This document shows, piece by piece, positions 1 to 8,733 of a stretch of DNA of 22,350 bases (positions within the stretch are counted from its first letter, which is position 1; each line of letters begins with the position of its first letter). The notes under the pieces are model-generated. The model saw only the letters and a program-made list of their open reading frames with translations. It ran no database searches and was not told the DNA's origin. The DNA is from Herpomyces periplanetae (Eukaryota; Ascomycota; Laboulbeniomycetes; Herpomycetales; Herpomycetaceae): positions 1-22,350 of the forward strand of contig WMKJ01000161.1 in the NCBI GenBank assembly GCA_009733715.1. Direction: 5' to 3'. Made by a program: the position numbers and the translations under genes.

Positions 1-4
1 GCTA

Positions 5-40
5 CGATCGATCGGTCGTTCGTTCGATCGTTCGTTCGTC
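5..40. repeat. Degenerate CGAT/CGTT tetranucleotide microsatellite
   Basis: Nine consecutive tetramers starting with CG (CGAT, CGAT, CGGT, CGTT, CGTT, CGAT, CGTT, CGTT, CGTC) open the window. It is a simple-sequence tract with no coding role that I can see; a pyrimidine-rich run follows to about position 75. Confidence 0.8.
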
Positions 41-537
41 CACTCCCTCACTACGCCCTCCTCCCCTTCTCCTAGGTCGTTCAAAGCATTATTACGAATG
101 CTAACGTGCTAATCGTTCGCACACGGATGGTAATTTTAATGGAGTAGTCAGTTTAGTTATGTTTAGCGCAGGCGTTGACCAAATGCTTCGAAGCTGGTGC
201 ATAGAAATTGATCCGGTTGCGCTAAAGCTAACTGTAAATCCACTTTGTAGTCCAAGGTTTGAAGGATCAAAGTCGAGGGCAGGTGAGCAATACGTATACT
301 GTGGCCCATATAAATTAGCCATTGCTGAGCCAGCAAGTGTCAGTATGCTTATTGGGTTAAACCAAGCTGCCCTGGGCGTCTTAATCTGTGGCATCGGTTG
401 CCAACTTTTGCGTATCACTCCAACAGTTGCATCGCGGATGATCGGTAACGGCACGCACTAATGCATGTGCCGCTCGCACGTAAAAACTATCATTGATCTG
501 TGTACGTATGCGTGCGTACGAACCAGATGTCGTTATT
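41..537. other. Unassigned region with two overlapping open frames
   Basis: A plus-strand frame runs 159-461 from a real ATG (100 codons, with a hydrophobic stretch near residues 61-81). An antisense frame, open over 101-454, has no ATG at its 5' end; its first ATG comes about 20 codons in. I recognise neither product and cannot say which strand, if either, is coding. The stretch lies just downstream of the PIG-S stop codon at 538. Positions 499-520 are a 22-nt alternating purine-pyrimidine run containing CGTACG. A plus-strand gene here would be convergent with PIG-S and nearly touch it. Confidence 0.25.
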
Positions 538-2285
538 TTACCAGGTCAATGCAGCCTTTACTTGTTTGATTAAAGTGATTAGCAGCGGCACAGCAATGGG
601 TCCAAGCAGTGGAAGGTAAATTGCAATTTTGTGCTCATCGGGAAAGTATAGTTGGCTAACCATGGTGTGTTCGAAATAAGCCTTTTCAGCCCATAAATCG
701 GCCTGCCGAGCGTGATCAAATGCCGCGTAGAATTGAGCATCTTCAAGTGCATATCGCGCCTGATTTAGATGATATATGGCCATTGTTGTATAATTGGCCA
801 CGCACCGAGGAATTTCGATGAATGGCATACTCTCCACCAATTGAACCAGCGCACCCAATGTAGATGATGCTGATACCAGTAACGATGACGTGTGAATTCG
901 CGCTAAAGAAGCTATTTGCAGGGGCAAATACTTGGGCGTTTCGGGTACGCCAAGTAACATTAACAAGCTCTGCGAAAATGTTATCATAGCAGGCTCTAAG
1001 CTAGCCGCGTCTAACTCTGAGCTGTCCTGAATGGCTTGACCTGTCTTTGGTGAATAATTATGAATCATAACGCTACCCCAACGAGGTACGAGCCAGACTG
1101 AACTATTTGAATCGACAATCAGCAAGGGTTGACGATGTATTGGAGGGACGTAAAGCAAAAAGTTAATTGTCGGTCCCGTTCCAATACCCGGATTTAGCGG
1201 CCACTCCGCCTCATTAATAAACCCACTTAAGTCTTCACGTTTGAATGTCCACGCACTACGTGTGAGATTAAACTTGGGTGCAGGGAATGAAGTTGAAAAT
1301 TGAGCATGTAATTGAACTTGCGTGTCGACACGGAATTTACTCAGCACGGATAGACGCCCGAGTAGCGGTTGAATATATTGTTCTATGGCACGTTCAATTT
1401 GCCAATCTGATGGCCGTGTTGATGGTGTGAATAAAGAAAATGTTAAGTGATAGTTAGGTGAGTATTTAAACTCGCGATTCTGTCGTTGCCTGATAAGATT
1501 ATGCGTAAATGACGTCGAAATATCTGCGGTGTGCGGTGTACGCATAGGTTTAAAAGGAGAGGCATCCGAAGAAAATATTGTAGACAAGGTAATAGCTTCT
1601 TCGTGTAAAGTTTGAGCAACCTGGTCCGCCAAAAAGCTTGCTAATGCGGGTAACGAAACATTTTGTGGTTTATGTACAGTGAGTAAACCATTTGCCGAGT
1701 TCATTGTTACTTGTAACGATGCAGAATCGGTATGCGAAATCCGCACAGCCAGGGCAAAATCTAATTTAGTGGTTGTAAGGGAAGATCCGTTGAAAAAGCC
1801 CATTGGTGAGTTCCACGCCTCATAAATAGCGTGTAATGTGAAATCATCGTCAGGTATAGCATGTAGTGTATAAACGTGATAAGTGGTGTGATCTGCAACG
1901 TCCAGTATACGTTGGGCCGTTGAGATAACTTGATTACGCTGATCCAAGGATAAATGTGATGCAAGCACGGCTATGCGAAGTGGAAACCTGATACGATGTT
2001 TCTAAATTTTCGTGACAGGAGCTTTAGTTAACTACCTAGCAATTGTAACAAAACTCATCGAGGTAAATTTGTACACACCTGAGGAGACGTTGACCATTCG
2101 CGCATATCATGCAATGGAAGCTTAGCACGGTGTATTTTAGTAGTCTTCCACCATGCGGGAAGGCCCAGAAACAATATTATAACCCAAAATGATAAAACAA
2201 TGATTAATTTACGCCATTTCTCCCCCTTAATGATGGTATCATGACCTCTTGTCACCTTCGGCGAGTTATGCATAACTTTTGTCAT
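538..2285 (-). CDS. GPI17: GPI transamidase subunit PIG-S / Gpi17
   Basis: Subunit of the ER-membrane GPI transamidase, which attaches preassembled GPI anchors to protein C termini. Two exons: 2285-2079 and 2001-538, with a 77-nt intron at 2002-2078 (donor GTGTGT, branch-like TTAACTAA, acceptor TTTAG, phase 0). The joined protein is 556 residues, close to human PIG-S (555). Residues about 26-43 form the N-terminal membrane span followed by a GLPAWWKTT motif typical of the family. A large lumenal domain follows, including LNFxLYVP-like and LVPRWGSVMIHN segments. A second span (about 529-547, in the IYLPLLGPIAVPLL region) lies near the C terminus. This two-span layout matches the family. Start: the ATG at 2285 is chosen; ATG 2273 is possible. 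The GTG at 1968 is only an internal codon. Family assignment is firm; the exact start is less so. Confidence 0.93.
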
Positions 2286-2526
2286 ATAGAAGGTACGTGA
2301 CGCGACAAGAAGAGTTAAAAATTCCTTACTGCCCCGAGCACGAGGGCAGACGCGCGAAAGCAAAAAACCCAAAAGACAATTGATCAAATATTATAAAAAT
2401 GGGCGCGCTGTAGAAGTAAAATCAATAAAAAAAAATATGTAAAGGATTCTTTAAATCATAAGTGTATCATCAAGACATTAAAATAACCTTCGCTTACTAC
2501 TGAACAAATACACTGCGACCTGGTCT

Positions 2527-2631
2527 CACGTGAGTCTTTACACAACGGAAACACGGGCAAGCCACACAAGCCTCTCCAACCTCGGGAGTGCTGCGCCACG
2601 TGGCGTGTCAGGACACGGATGGTGGCACGTG
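2527..2631. promoter_or_regulatory. Cluster of three CACGTG boxes
   Basis: CACGTG occurs at 2527-2532 (as TCACGTGA), 2597-2602 (inside the 10-bp palindrome GCCACGTGGC) and 2626-2631 (GCACGTGA). CACGTG is the core site of bHLH factors such as fungal Cbf1 and Pho4 types. The cluster lies 242-346 bases upstream of the PIG-S start and about 620-720 upstream of the hydrolase start, so it more likely serves PIG-S. Regulatory function is inferred; only the motifs are seen. Confidence 0.5.
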
Positions 2632-3046
2632 ATGTCATATGAGCAAAATGGTGTGCGAACTGACGTTGAAATTGTGAAAATTTCTTGCATGTTCACGACC
2701 AACGCGATTCCGAATAGTGGCATACATCGGATTTGACATGCGGGCGGCCTAGTTAGATTATTTATATACGTTTTAAAGACTCATTCTATCTGGATTGGCT
2801 TGATTACTCTGTTATCACACGTATTCGCACTTGCATACACTCCTGTACAATTTCACGTTGCCATTCGTCGGCATATTGTTGTACGGGATTCCCGGATCGG
2901 GTTCATATTGTTATTATTTTGATATACTTGCGTGATGTCTGCATACAATGGAATAACGGGCTATTGAATGCGGCAGCGTGTGCACACGTCGCTGCATAGT
3001 CTGAATTTTGTGATCATGGACACGTGTACCCTGTGTTGATGCACAT

Positions 3047-3107
3047 GCGTCCGTGTATGTGTAAGTGTACGTATACGCATTTGTACATGTATGTCTATGT
3101 ATATGCA
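3047..3107. repeat. Degenerate TG/TA alternating purine-pyrimidine tract
   Basis: A low-complexity stretch of GTGT, GTAC, TATA and ATGT units on the plus strand, with long alternating purine-pyrimidine runs such as GTACGTATACGCA. On the minus strand it reads as a Thr-Tyr repeat (YTYTYTYT), which is an artefact of the repeat. Such tracts can adopt Z-DNA, but nothing here shows that they do. Confidence 0.55.
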
Positions 3108-3250
3108 CGTTTACTCAGCTTCTTGTTCTGAGAATCTGTGATAGCCCGTGTGGCTAATTTTAATTTTTGTTTGCTTGTACTGCTTGTATGCTCTAGTCAG
3201 CTTTAATTAGATACACCAGGCTAGCTGTTTTTTCTTGAAGTATTTATCTT

Positions 3251-4857
3251 ATGTCAGGTCAAAAATTTAACGTGTGGAAGCTCGTTTTACAGCGAAGCGT
3301 ATTAAACGGCATTACAGCCAGATGCTCCACTCGCTACGTGTGTGTACCGCTAACACTAGTGACTTTAATCGGACTGTATAGGGCTTTAAGAACCGTCTGG
3401 AAACATGAAGAGTATACAACGTTTACGCAACTATCCGACCGGAAATGTCATGAGGCCACCCTTAACGATACAGTATTACCTGACGTATTCATGGGCTTCC
3501 GTGGTTACTGGAGGGCTATACGTATCGTTAAAAATGCGTTAAACGGACGATCACGCTTTATGAACTCTCCATTAAAAGGGTTACCGCTTTCAATTGATGG
3601 CACCGCTGAACCATACGAATGTTTACCCTATTCACCAAATATATTTCCCGGCGCCCGAGATGTTACCACGCCATACGGCACTTTGCGTGCCTATGAATGG
3701 GGTTGTGAACACGGTCAAAAAATACTCCTTATACATGGCATCAGTACACCATGTATAGGCCTGAGTCAAATAGCCTTGAACCTGGTAGTGCGCGGCTGGC
3801 GTGTTCTCCTGTTCGGTAAGATGTATTTTTACCTGGTTACGTACGCTTGAACTTATTACGCTAATGTAAATGTTTTTCCTCTACGTTAACATAACGGCAC
3901 TCCCCACCATAATATCTGACAGATTTGTTTGGACACGGTTACTCCGATGGACCGAACCCACGACACTATCCCAACACAGCAGAATTCTTTATAGCCCAAT
4001 GTTTTTACGTATTAAAATCATCACCACTTGAATGGATGAATCACAACAAATTTTGCTTACTGGGTTATTCCCTAGGAGGAGGTATTGCTATGGAATTCGC
4101 AAGCTACTTTCACCGATATATTGATCGAATTATTTTACTCGCGCCGAGTGGAATATTACGCTTAAGCAATACTTCATGGGAATGCTGGATTTTGCATAAG
4201 TTGGGACGTTATTTACCTGACGTTCTGCTTTACTCAATAATACTTAAAAGTAACTGGACTAAGACCAATCTTAATAAAAAACGACGATCGCTAGATTCAG
4301 CTCAAACTGCTGAAAATCAATCAAGTAAATTATCTGATGTTAATTTGGACCTAATTGAACTGGGTAATATCGTTAATTGGCAGTGTGAAGCACATTCTGG
4401 TTTTATACCGGCTTACGCCAGTGCTATGCAATATGGACCAATTTTCACGGGTGAAGAAACATGGAAAAGGGTTCGCGATGGGTTTTCGCACTATATTGAC
4501 ATTGCAAAGACTGAGGAATTGAGTAGTGTTTCCACAAGAAAAAGCTCCTCTTCATCTACCGCAACAACCTTAACACAGCATGCATCTCCTGATACCAATG
4601 GCTTATTATTTTCGTGGCATGAAGCTGCTAGAATTTGGTGTTCTGATACCGAAAATGGACAAGTTAATTCACGGATACTGATAATTCTAGGAGCCAAAGA
4701 CAACGTAGTTAGAAGTGATGAAGTTCTTGCCGATGCATTAACCATATTTGCAGGTTTAATGCAATACAAAGTTCTACCAACAGATCACAACCTTCCATGT
4801 AACACTGGACGAACCATCGCATCACTCATTTGCAATTTTTGTTGTCGCGCAAAGTAA
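3251..4857 (+). CDS. Membrane-associated alpha/beta hydrolase, two exons
   Basis: Serine hydrolase of the alpha/beta fold; the substrate is unknown. Exon 1 is 3251-3815 and exon 2 is 3923-4857, with an intron at 3816-3922 (donor GTAAGA, acceptor CTGACAG, phase 1). Splicing creates the aspartate of the DLFGHGYSD loop (residue 189), strong support for the junction. Protein: 499 residues. A hydrophobic segment at about 29-43 may anchor it in a membrane. The oxyanion HG is at 162-163 in LLIHGISTPC. The nucleophile elbow is GYSLGG with Ser238, and the likely acid and base are Asp448 (LGAKDN) and His477 (TDHN). The closest resemblance I recall is to fungal hydrolases with an HGISTPC signature. A Ser/Thr-rich insert (about 389-410) lies in the cap region. 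It converges on the next gene with an 88-base gap. Confidence 0.88.
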
Positions 4858-4945
4858 CCATCCGGACCTGAAAAACTCTTTTACCAGACGTCAAAACGGA
4901 ACATAGTAGTACCGGCATGCGGCGTGCACCCGACACTGACATCGG

Positions 4946-6172
4946 CTAGTCTTCGCTTCTTCGATTAAACCCTGACCAGTTCAATATTACGTCACGCATT
5001 GACGGCGTCCCAGAAGCCGTCCGTTCAGCACGTGACTCACGTTCACGTGCAAATATTGAAGAGGCGAGATTAGCCACGTGAGCGAGGCGAACTGCTTCAA
5101 ATTCGAGTTCGCGATGTAGTAATGTATCTTCGGAGGCATCTTTGACAGATTTTGTATATCGTTCTTCCAATTGGGGATAAATTTTGAATAATTCTTCAAG
5201 CGAGGGCAAAGACTTCAATTCTGTTAACCCTTTAACTTTTTTTGATGTGTCTGGTACGCTAGACAAAACTTTTCGACTAATAGCATCAACGTCTTCACGT
5301 GTCAAAACAAATGATGTCGGGTTACTTATATGTGTCCCATCCCCGTTATTAATTTGGTTAACAACTTCTTCCTCTTCCTTTTCATATTTCCTGTACAAGC
5401 GGTCAGCATGAACCTGAATTGCTTCTCGTGTAGCCGTTGCACGATTTTGTATATGATTTGCCATTGTATTATTAGGTGATGATGATGCTAAGCTTGATAC
5501 GTTTTGTGCATCATCAACTTGTGTTAAGGGAAGTGCTAGGTACCCTAAAGCTCGTAACAGTTTACTTTGCATATCAATACACGAAAAGTATTTAGCCGAG
5601 CTATTTCGACAAAGCAATAACCTTTCTGTTGCTGAACCATTACTTAAGCAGTTCCAATACTTCTCCAGGTCAATTGCACAATTTTCTCGAGCGGCTTCTT
5701 TAAGTAAATTCTCTTGATCCCGAACACTTCGACCTAAGCCCGATAATTCCGATGAATACGTTGATGCAAAATTCCCTTCTGTTAACTCAGTTGGCTGGTA
5801 CGTTTTCCATAAGTATGAATATCGGCCATCCGGAAACAAAGTTTTGTTCGCTATAACAGCTTCATTTGATGTCTGAGTATGATAAGTTGTAGGAGTTAGT
5901 CCCTCCAGTTTGGCCTTCACTTTCTCACGAAACACTTCCTGAGACTTATCATCTTTTGAATTTCCTTCAAGTTTACTATTCGCTTCCAATCCCTGAGGCT
6001 TTACTTGCCTTGGCTTATGCCACTGAAACCACGAAACTCCTGAACTTTTAGCTTGTGCGTCATTATGATGCTCAGTCACTGTGTTCGTATTCTCCGTGCG
6101 CAAAAATTCCTTCAAATCATCTGGCAAGTCACGTGTTAGTGACCGATTCGGTTCCGAGCTCCGCGGTGTCAT
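4946..6172 (-). CDS. Twin-CX9C protein, probably mitochondrial
   Basis: A 408-residue uninterrupted frame starting at a true ATG. The central part has four cysteines at 165, 175, 188 and 198, giving CX9C-X12-CX9C, the CHCH pattern. Proteins with this motif are usually oxidised by Mia40 in the mitochondrial intermembrane space, forming a helical hairpin with two disulfides. After the motif comes an LRALGYL segment and then a charged helical stretch (about 248-272, VHADRLYRKYEKEEEEV) that may be a coiled coil. The first 160 residues are polar and look disordered. Fungal proteins with a similar Cys motif followed by QxKxLxxLGY are known to me only as uncharacterised. At 408 residues it is far longer than typical small CHCH proteins. 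It shares a 216-bp divergent promoter region with the next gene. Coding status is firm; localisation is inferred. Confidence 0.82.
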   Translation of the reverse strand: MTPRSSEPNRSLTRDLPDDLKEFLRTENTNTVTEHHNDAQAKSSGVSWFQWHKPRQVKPQGLEANSKLEGNSKDDKSQEVFREKVKAKLEGLTPTTYHTQTSNEAVIANKTLFPDGRYSYLWKTYQPTELTEGNFASTYSSELSGLGRSVRDQENLLKEAARENCAIDLEKYWNCLSNGSATERLLLCRNSSAKYFSCIDMQSKLLRALGYLALPLTQVDDAQNVSSLASSSPNNTMANHIQNRATATREAIQVHADRLYRKYEKEEEEVVNQINNGDGTHISNPTSFVLTREDVDAISRKVLSSVPDTSKKVKGLTELKSLPSLEELFKIYPQLEERYTKSVKDASEDTLLHRELEFEAVRLAHVANLASSIFARERESRAERTASGTPSMRDVILNWSGFNRRSED

Positions 6173-6388
6173 TCTTTAGTTAGTAAAGCCTCACGATAAA
6201 GTACTTTAGCCGACGTTGTCAACTTAACATTCCACAGATGTCACCATCACCAGCGTTAAAAAATGAAATAACTTTTCTCCCGTGTAAGGAATGTATAACT
6301 AAACGCAATAATAATATCCAAATTTAGATTTTTCCTTTTAGCTTATTCTTTCACCAATACTAGTTAGTCATTTGTATTATTATTGGAT
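6173..6388. promoter_or_regulatory. Divergent promoter region, 216 bp
   Basis: The only sequence between the ATG of the minus-strand twin-CX9C gene and the ATG of the plus-strand orphan gene, so it must contain both promoters or 5' leaders unless these extend into neighbouring exons. It is AT-rich (ATAATAATATCC near 6310, TATTATTATTGG near 6375). I see no clear TATA box or known factor site. Function is inferred from geometry. Confidence 0.45.
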
Positions 6389-7517
6389 ATGGTGTCGAAG
6401 GGTAAGTTTCTTTTAAGTTTATGTGCGCGTCGTACGCGACAATTAACGCTTTCCTTTGCTAAATTTTCGTTTAGATAGACGTTTAGAACATCGTCTGACG
6501 CGTCAACGTGGTGTAGGAGTTAGGTATGTAACAGAAAAGATAATTCACAGTTTATTTCATTCTGCTTCACACAAAACTGCTCTCACAAACACACAATAAT
6601 TTACAGCTATAAAATAGAAGTATTTTATTCGAGGCTAACAAACATTTAAACCATTATAATGTTCCCGTTCAAGTTCGTTAAACTTAGAGAAAGTTGTCTT
6701 CGGGTTTTCCTTCGGCAAACCTTCAAGTTTTAATCGGCATGTCGTTCCTTCACAAAATTTATCCGATTTGAAATCCGGAACCTTAGTTACCGATGTACGG
6801 TTACCGAATCTTCCCGAACTCGGTCGTCTTGGCAACTCTAAAGGACATACCAAATCTCCGGCCAAATTTTCCGCGGTAGGGATACCCAGACGACGAAGTC
6901 CACGGAAACACACTACATCTCAAGTTAATAAGAGTTCACCAACATCGGAAATCAAAAAATCGTTAAATGAGCCTGAAAATTTACAGTGTGCTAATAACAG
7001 CGATCAAATTAACATAAATTCGCATAGGCCTACTGTATTAAACCCTGAAATAAAAATTAATGATTCTGAGAAAATAACTGGTCAATGTCACATTGATACT
7101 TGTAAGGATGAAGTATTTTTACAAGTAACTGATGAATCACCATGCCAATTGCTAACTCCACTAATGCATATGGCGAATTTATCTTTGACCCTATCACCAC
7201 ATTTTCAACACCTTTTCCGGAACATCTTCGAGCAAGCGTTGCGTCAAACTCTACCCCACTTCCATCCTGTTCACTCACATCAATTTTTCCCCCAACAGTC
7301 ATCTTCACTTCAAAGCCACAAAACTGCTTATGCTGAGTCATTTGGGAAAGGTGGCGGTGCTTCAGTACAAGAAGTTTTAGCGCGTTACCGAAAATTACGG
7401 AAAGCGGTTCGCCGTGATAATCATGAAAAGAATTCGTTGACAAAAGTATTGACATCATTTGAAGTTGCAGATCCTTCAACGGGTGATTGGTTAGTTTTGC
7501 CTCAAGTTGACATTTGA
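6389..7517 (+). CDS. Orphan basic protein with CDK-type sites, three exons
   Basis: Proposed exons: 6389-6401 (13 nt: ATG plus three codons and one base), 6475-6523, and 6674-7517. Intron 1 has donor GTAAGT and acceptor GTTTAG. Intron 2 has donor GTATGT, a CTAAC branch near 6633, and CAAG as the first AG after it. The product is 301 residues. The large exon is open from about 6659 but has no early in-frame ATG, so upstream exons are needed. The N terminus is basic. SPAK (Ser82) and SPRK (Ser96) both fit the full CDK consensus S/T-P-x-K/R. The middle (about 110-185) is Asn/Ser-rich and probably disordered. A conserved-looking basic helix (about 253-275, VLARYRKLRKAVRRDN) precedes a short C-terminal tail. 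I do not recognise the family; a nuclear, cell-cycle-regulated protein is a guess. The last exon is solid, the first two moderate. Confidence 0.6.
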
Positions 7518-7649
7518 ACGTAGTGAAGTCTTTTAGTAAATTGGGTTCACGCTATCAATTAAATATTTTTACCAGGACCAACTATTTTGTGTGCAATCGA
7601 ATCTCAAAATATTAGACTTGTCCGTCCTCTTTTAAGTAATTGAACAAAT

Positions 7650-8501
7650 ATGGAATTAGCGCATAAGGCGTTTTTGAATACTCATTCCTTATGCGTAACA
7701 GTATTGCCTGATATGATAAGTTCCTCGTATGCATGGAGTGTATCTATTCCGCTCACAGCTATACTTTTGCGCTCAAGTTTAGCTTTGGCCCTTAATGTAC
7801 CAGCACGACGAGCTTTGGTTAGGCGTAATTATTTTAAACCAATGGAAAGTATATCGTGGAATATAACACATTATGTCGGTCAGCGCGATGGAAAATGGAT
7901 GAAACCTCGGCCAACAGTTTGGTTGATGCTACGCGATAGGAAAATTCGTTATTTACGAAATCATTTTTCGTACGGGTTAATGCGGCAGCTAATCGCTCCA
8001 TTGCTAAGCGTACCTGCTATTGTTGTTTTTGGGAACACACTGCGAATCATGTGTGGATGTTCAGTGTTACCGATAAGTGAAATTTTTGCTACCCATGAAA
8101 ATTCTTGGTACAAGAATTGGGTAGTTGATCAACTCAGCACAGGAGGTATATTATGGTTTGAAAATCTCACTTTACCCGATCCAACGGGTTGTTTGAGCGT
8201 TGCGTTAGGAGTAACACTCTTAGCGGAAACTAAGTATTTATACGGTACAAGTTGGCAGTTATGGAAAACACAAGGAAATGAACAACAGACAAGGAAAGTT
8301 ACTCGGATAATTCAACGAATAGCCGTGCTAGCATCAATTTTGGCTATACCGATTTCCGCAACACTTCCCTCGGGGGTAACGTTGTTTTGGCTTAGCAGTG
8401 TGGTTACGGGCTTTGCATGTACACAGCTCCTTCGACGAATTTTACCCGTGCAATTTATTCAACGAGCTTGTCGTTATCCATATCCGTTGTGGCGGATTTA
8501 G
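7650..8501 (+). CDS. COX18: Mitochondrial inner membrane insertase COX18 (YidC/Oxa1 family)
   Basis: Member of the YidC/Oxa1/Alb3 insertase family. Cox18 helps export the Cox2 C-terminal tail across the mitochondrial inner membrane during cytochrome c oxidase assembly. The 283-residue frame is uninterrupted. Family features: the first span with SIPLTAILLRS (about 31-45), a second span near 112-132, FENLTLPDPTG (170-180; compare the family's DLxxPDP signature), a span near 180-195, and the closing pair ISATLPSGVTLFWLSS...QLLRR (236-263). In this order these are diagnostic. Start: ATG 7650 is the only ATG between the preceding gene and this domain, and an in-frame TGA lies at 7641. That leaves almost no room for a classical presequence, which is odd. 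COX18 rather than OXA1 is chosen on length and the short C-terminal tail. Confidence 0.87.
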   Translation: MELAHKAFLNTHSLCVTVLPDMISSSYAWSVSIPLTAILLRSSLALALNVPARRALVRRNYFKPMESISWNITHYVGQRDGKWMKPRPTVWLMLRDRKIRYLRNHFSYGLMRQLIAPLLSVPAIVVFGNTLRIMCGCSVLPISEIFATHENSWYKNWVVDQLSTGGILWFENLTLPDPTGCLSVALGVTLLAETKYLYGTSWQLWKTQGNEQQTRKVTRIIQRIAVLASILAIPISATLPSGVTLFWLSSVVTGFACTQLLRRILPVQFIQRACRYPYPLWRI

Positions 8502-8733
8502 CACAAGTTAGTAATTCGAAAATTTATTTGACCATGAAAGTTTGTATGAGTGTGCTCATATCCTTGAAGCAACATCCTAGCATACATTTCATGCACGAAC
8601 GCACGCTGTTGTTTCTGAGGAAGGAAGAAACACGCTTTCTCTCTTTTAGATTGTTATTTCTGTGTGTGAAATTAATAATTTCTACCTATTCTTCACATTG
8701 TCATTCTGGCCTACGACGTTCCACTTATTCAAT
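8502..8733. other. Intergenic gap, COX18 to amine oxidase
   Basis: A 232-base gap. Short frames here overlap the neighbours and have no recognisable product. The frame of the next gene stays open upstream to 8662, but only with a GTG codon; the first ATG is at 8734. The last part is pyrimidine-rich (TTTCTACCTATTCTTC), as expected for a fungal 5' leader. Confidence 0.5.

Larger units (their letters stand above)
2286..3250. other. Divergent intergenic region between PIG-S and hydrolase
   Basis: About 965 bases with no supportable gene; short frames here have no recognisable content. It should hold the promoters of PIG-S (leftward) and the hydrolase (rightward). Visible parts are an A-rich tract near 2427-2437, three CACGTG boxes (2527-2631, listed separately) and a long alternating purine-pyrimidine TG/TA tract near 3047-3107. 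I found no tRNA or snRNA signature. Confidence 0.6.

Noticed and set aside
2914-3108. Minus-strand frame rich in Thr, Tyr and His
   Set aside because: It is a translation of the alternating TG/TA tract, with no normal-complexity protein sequence.
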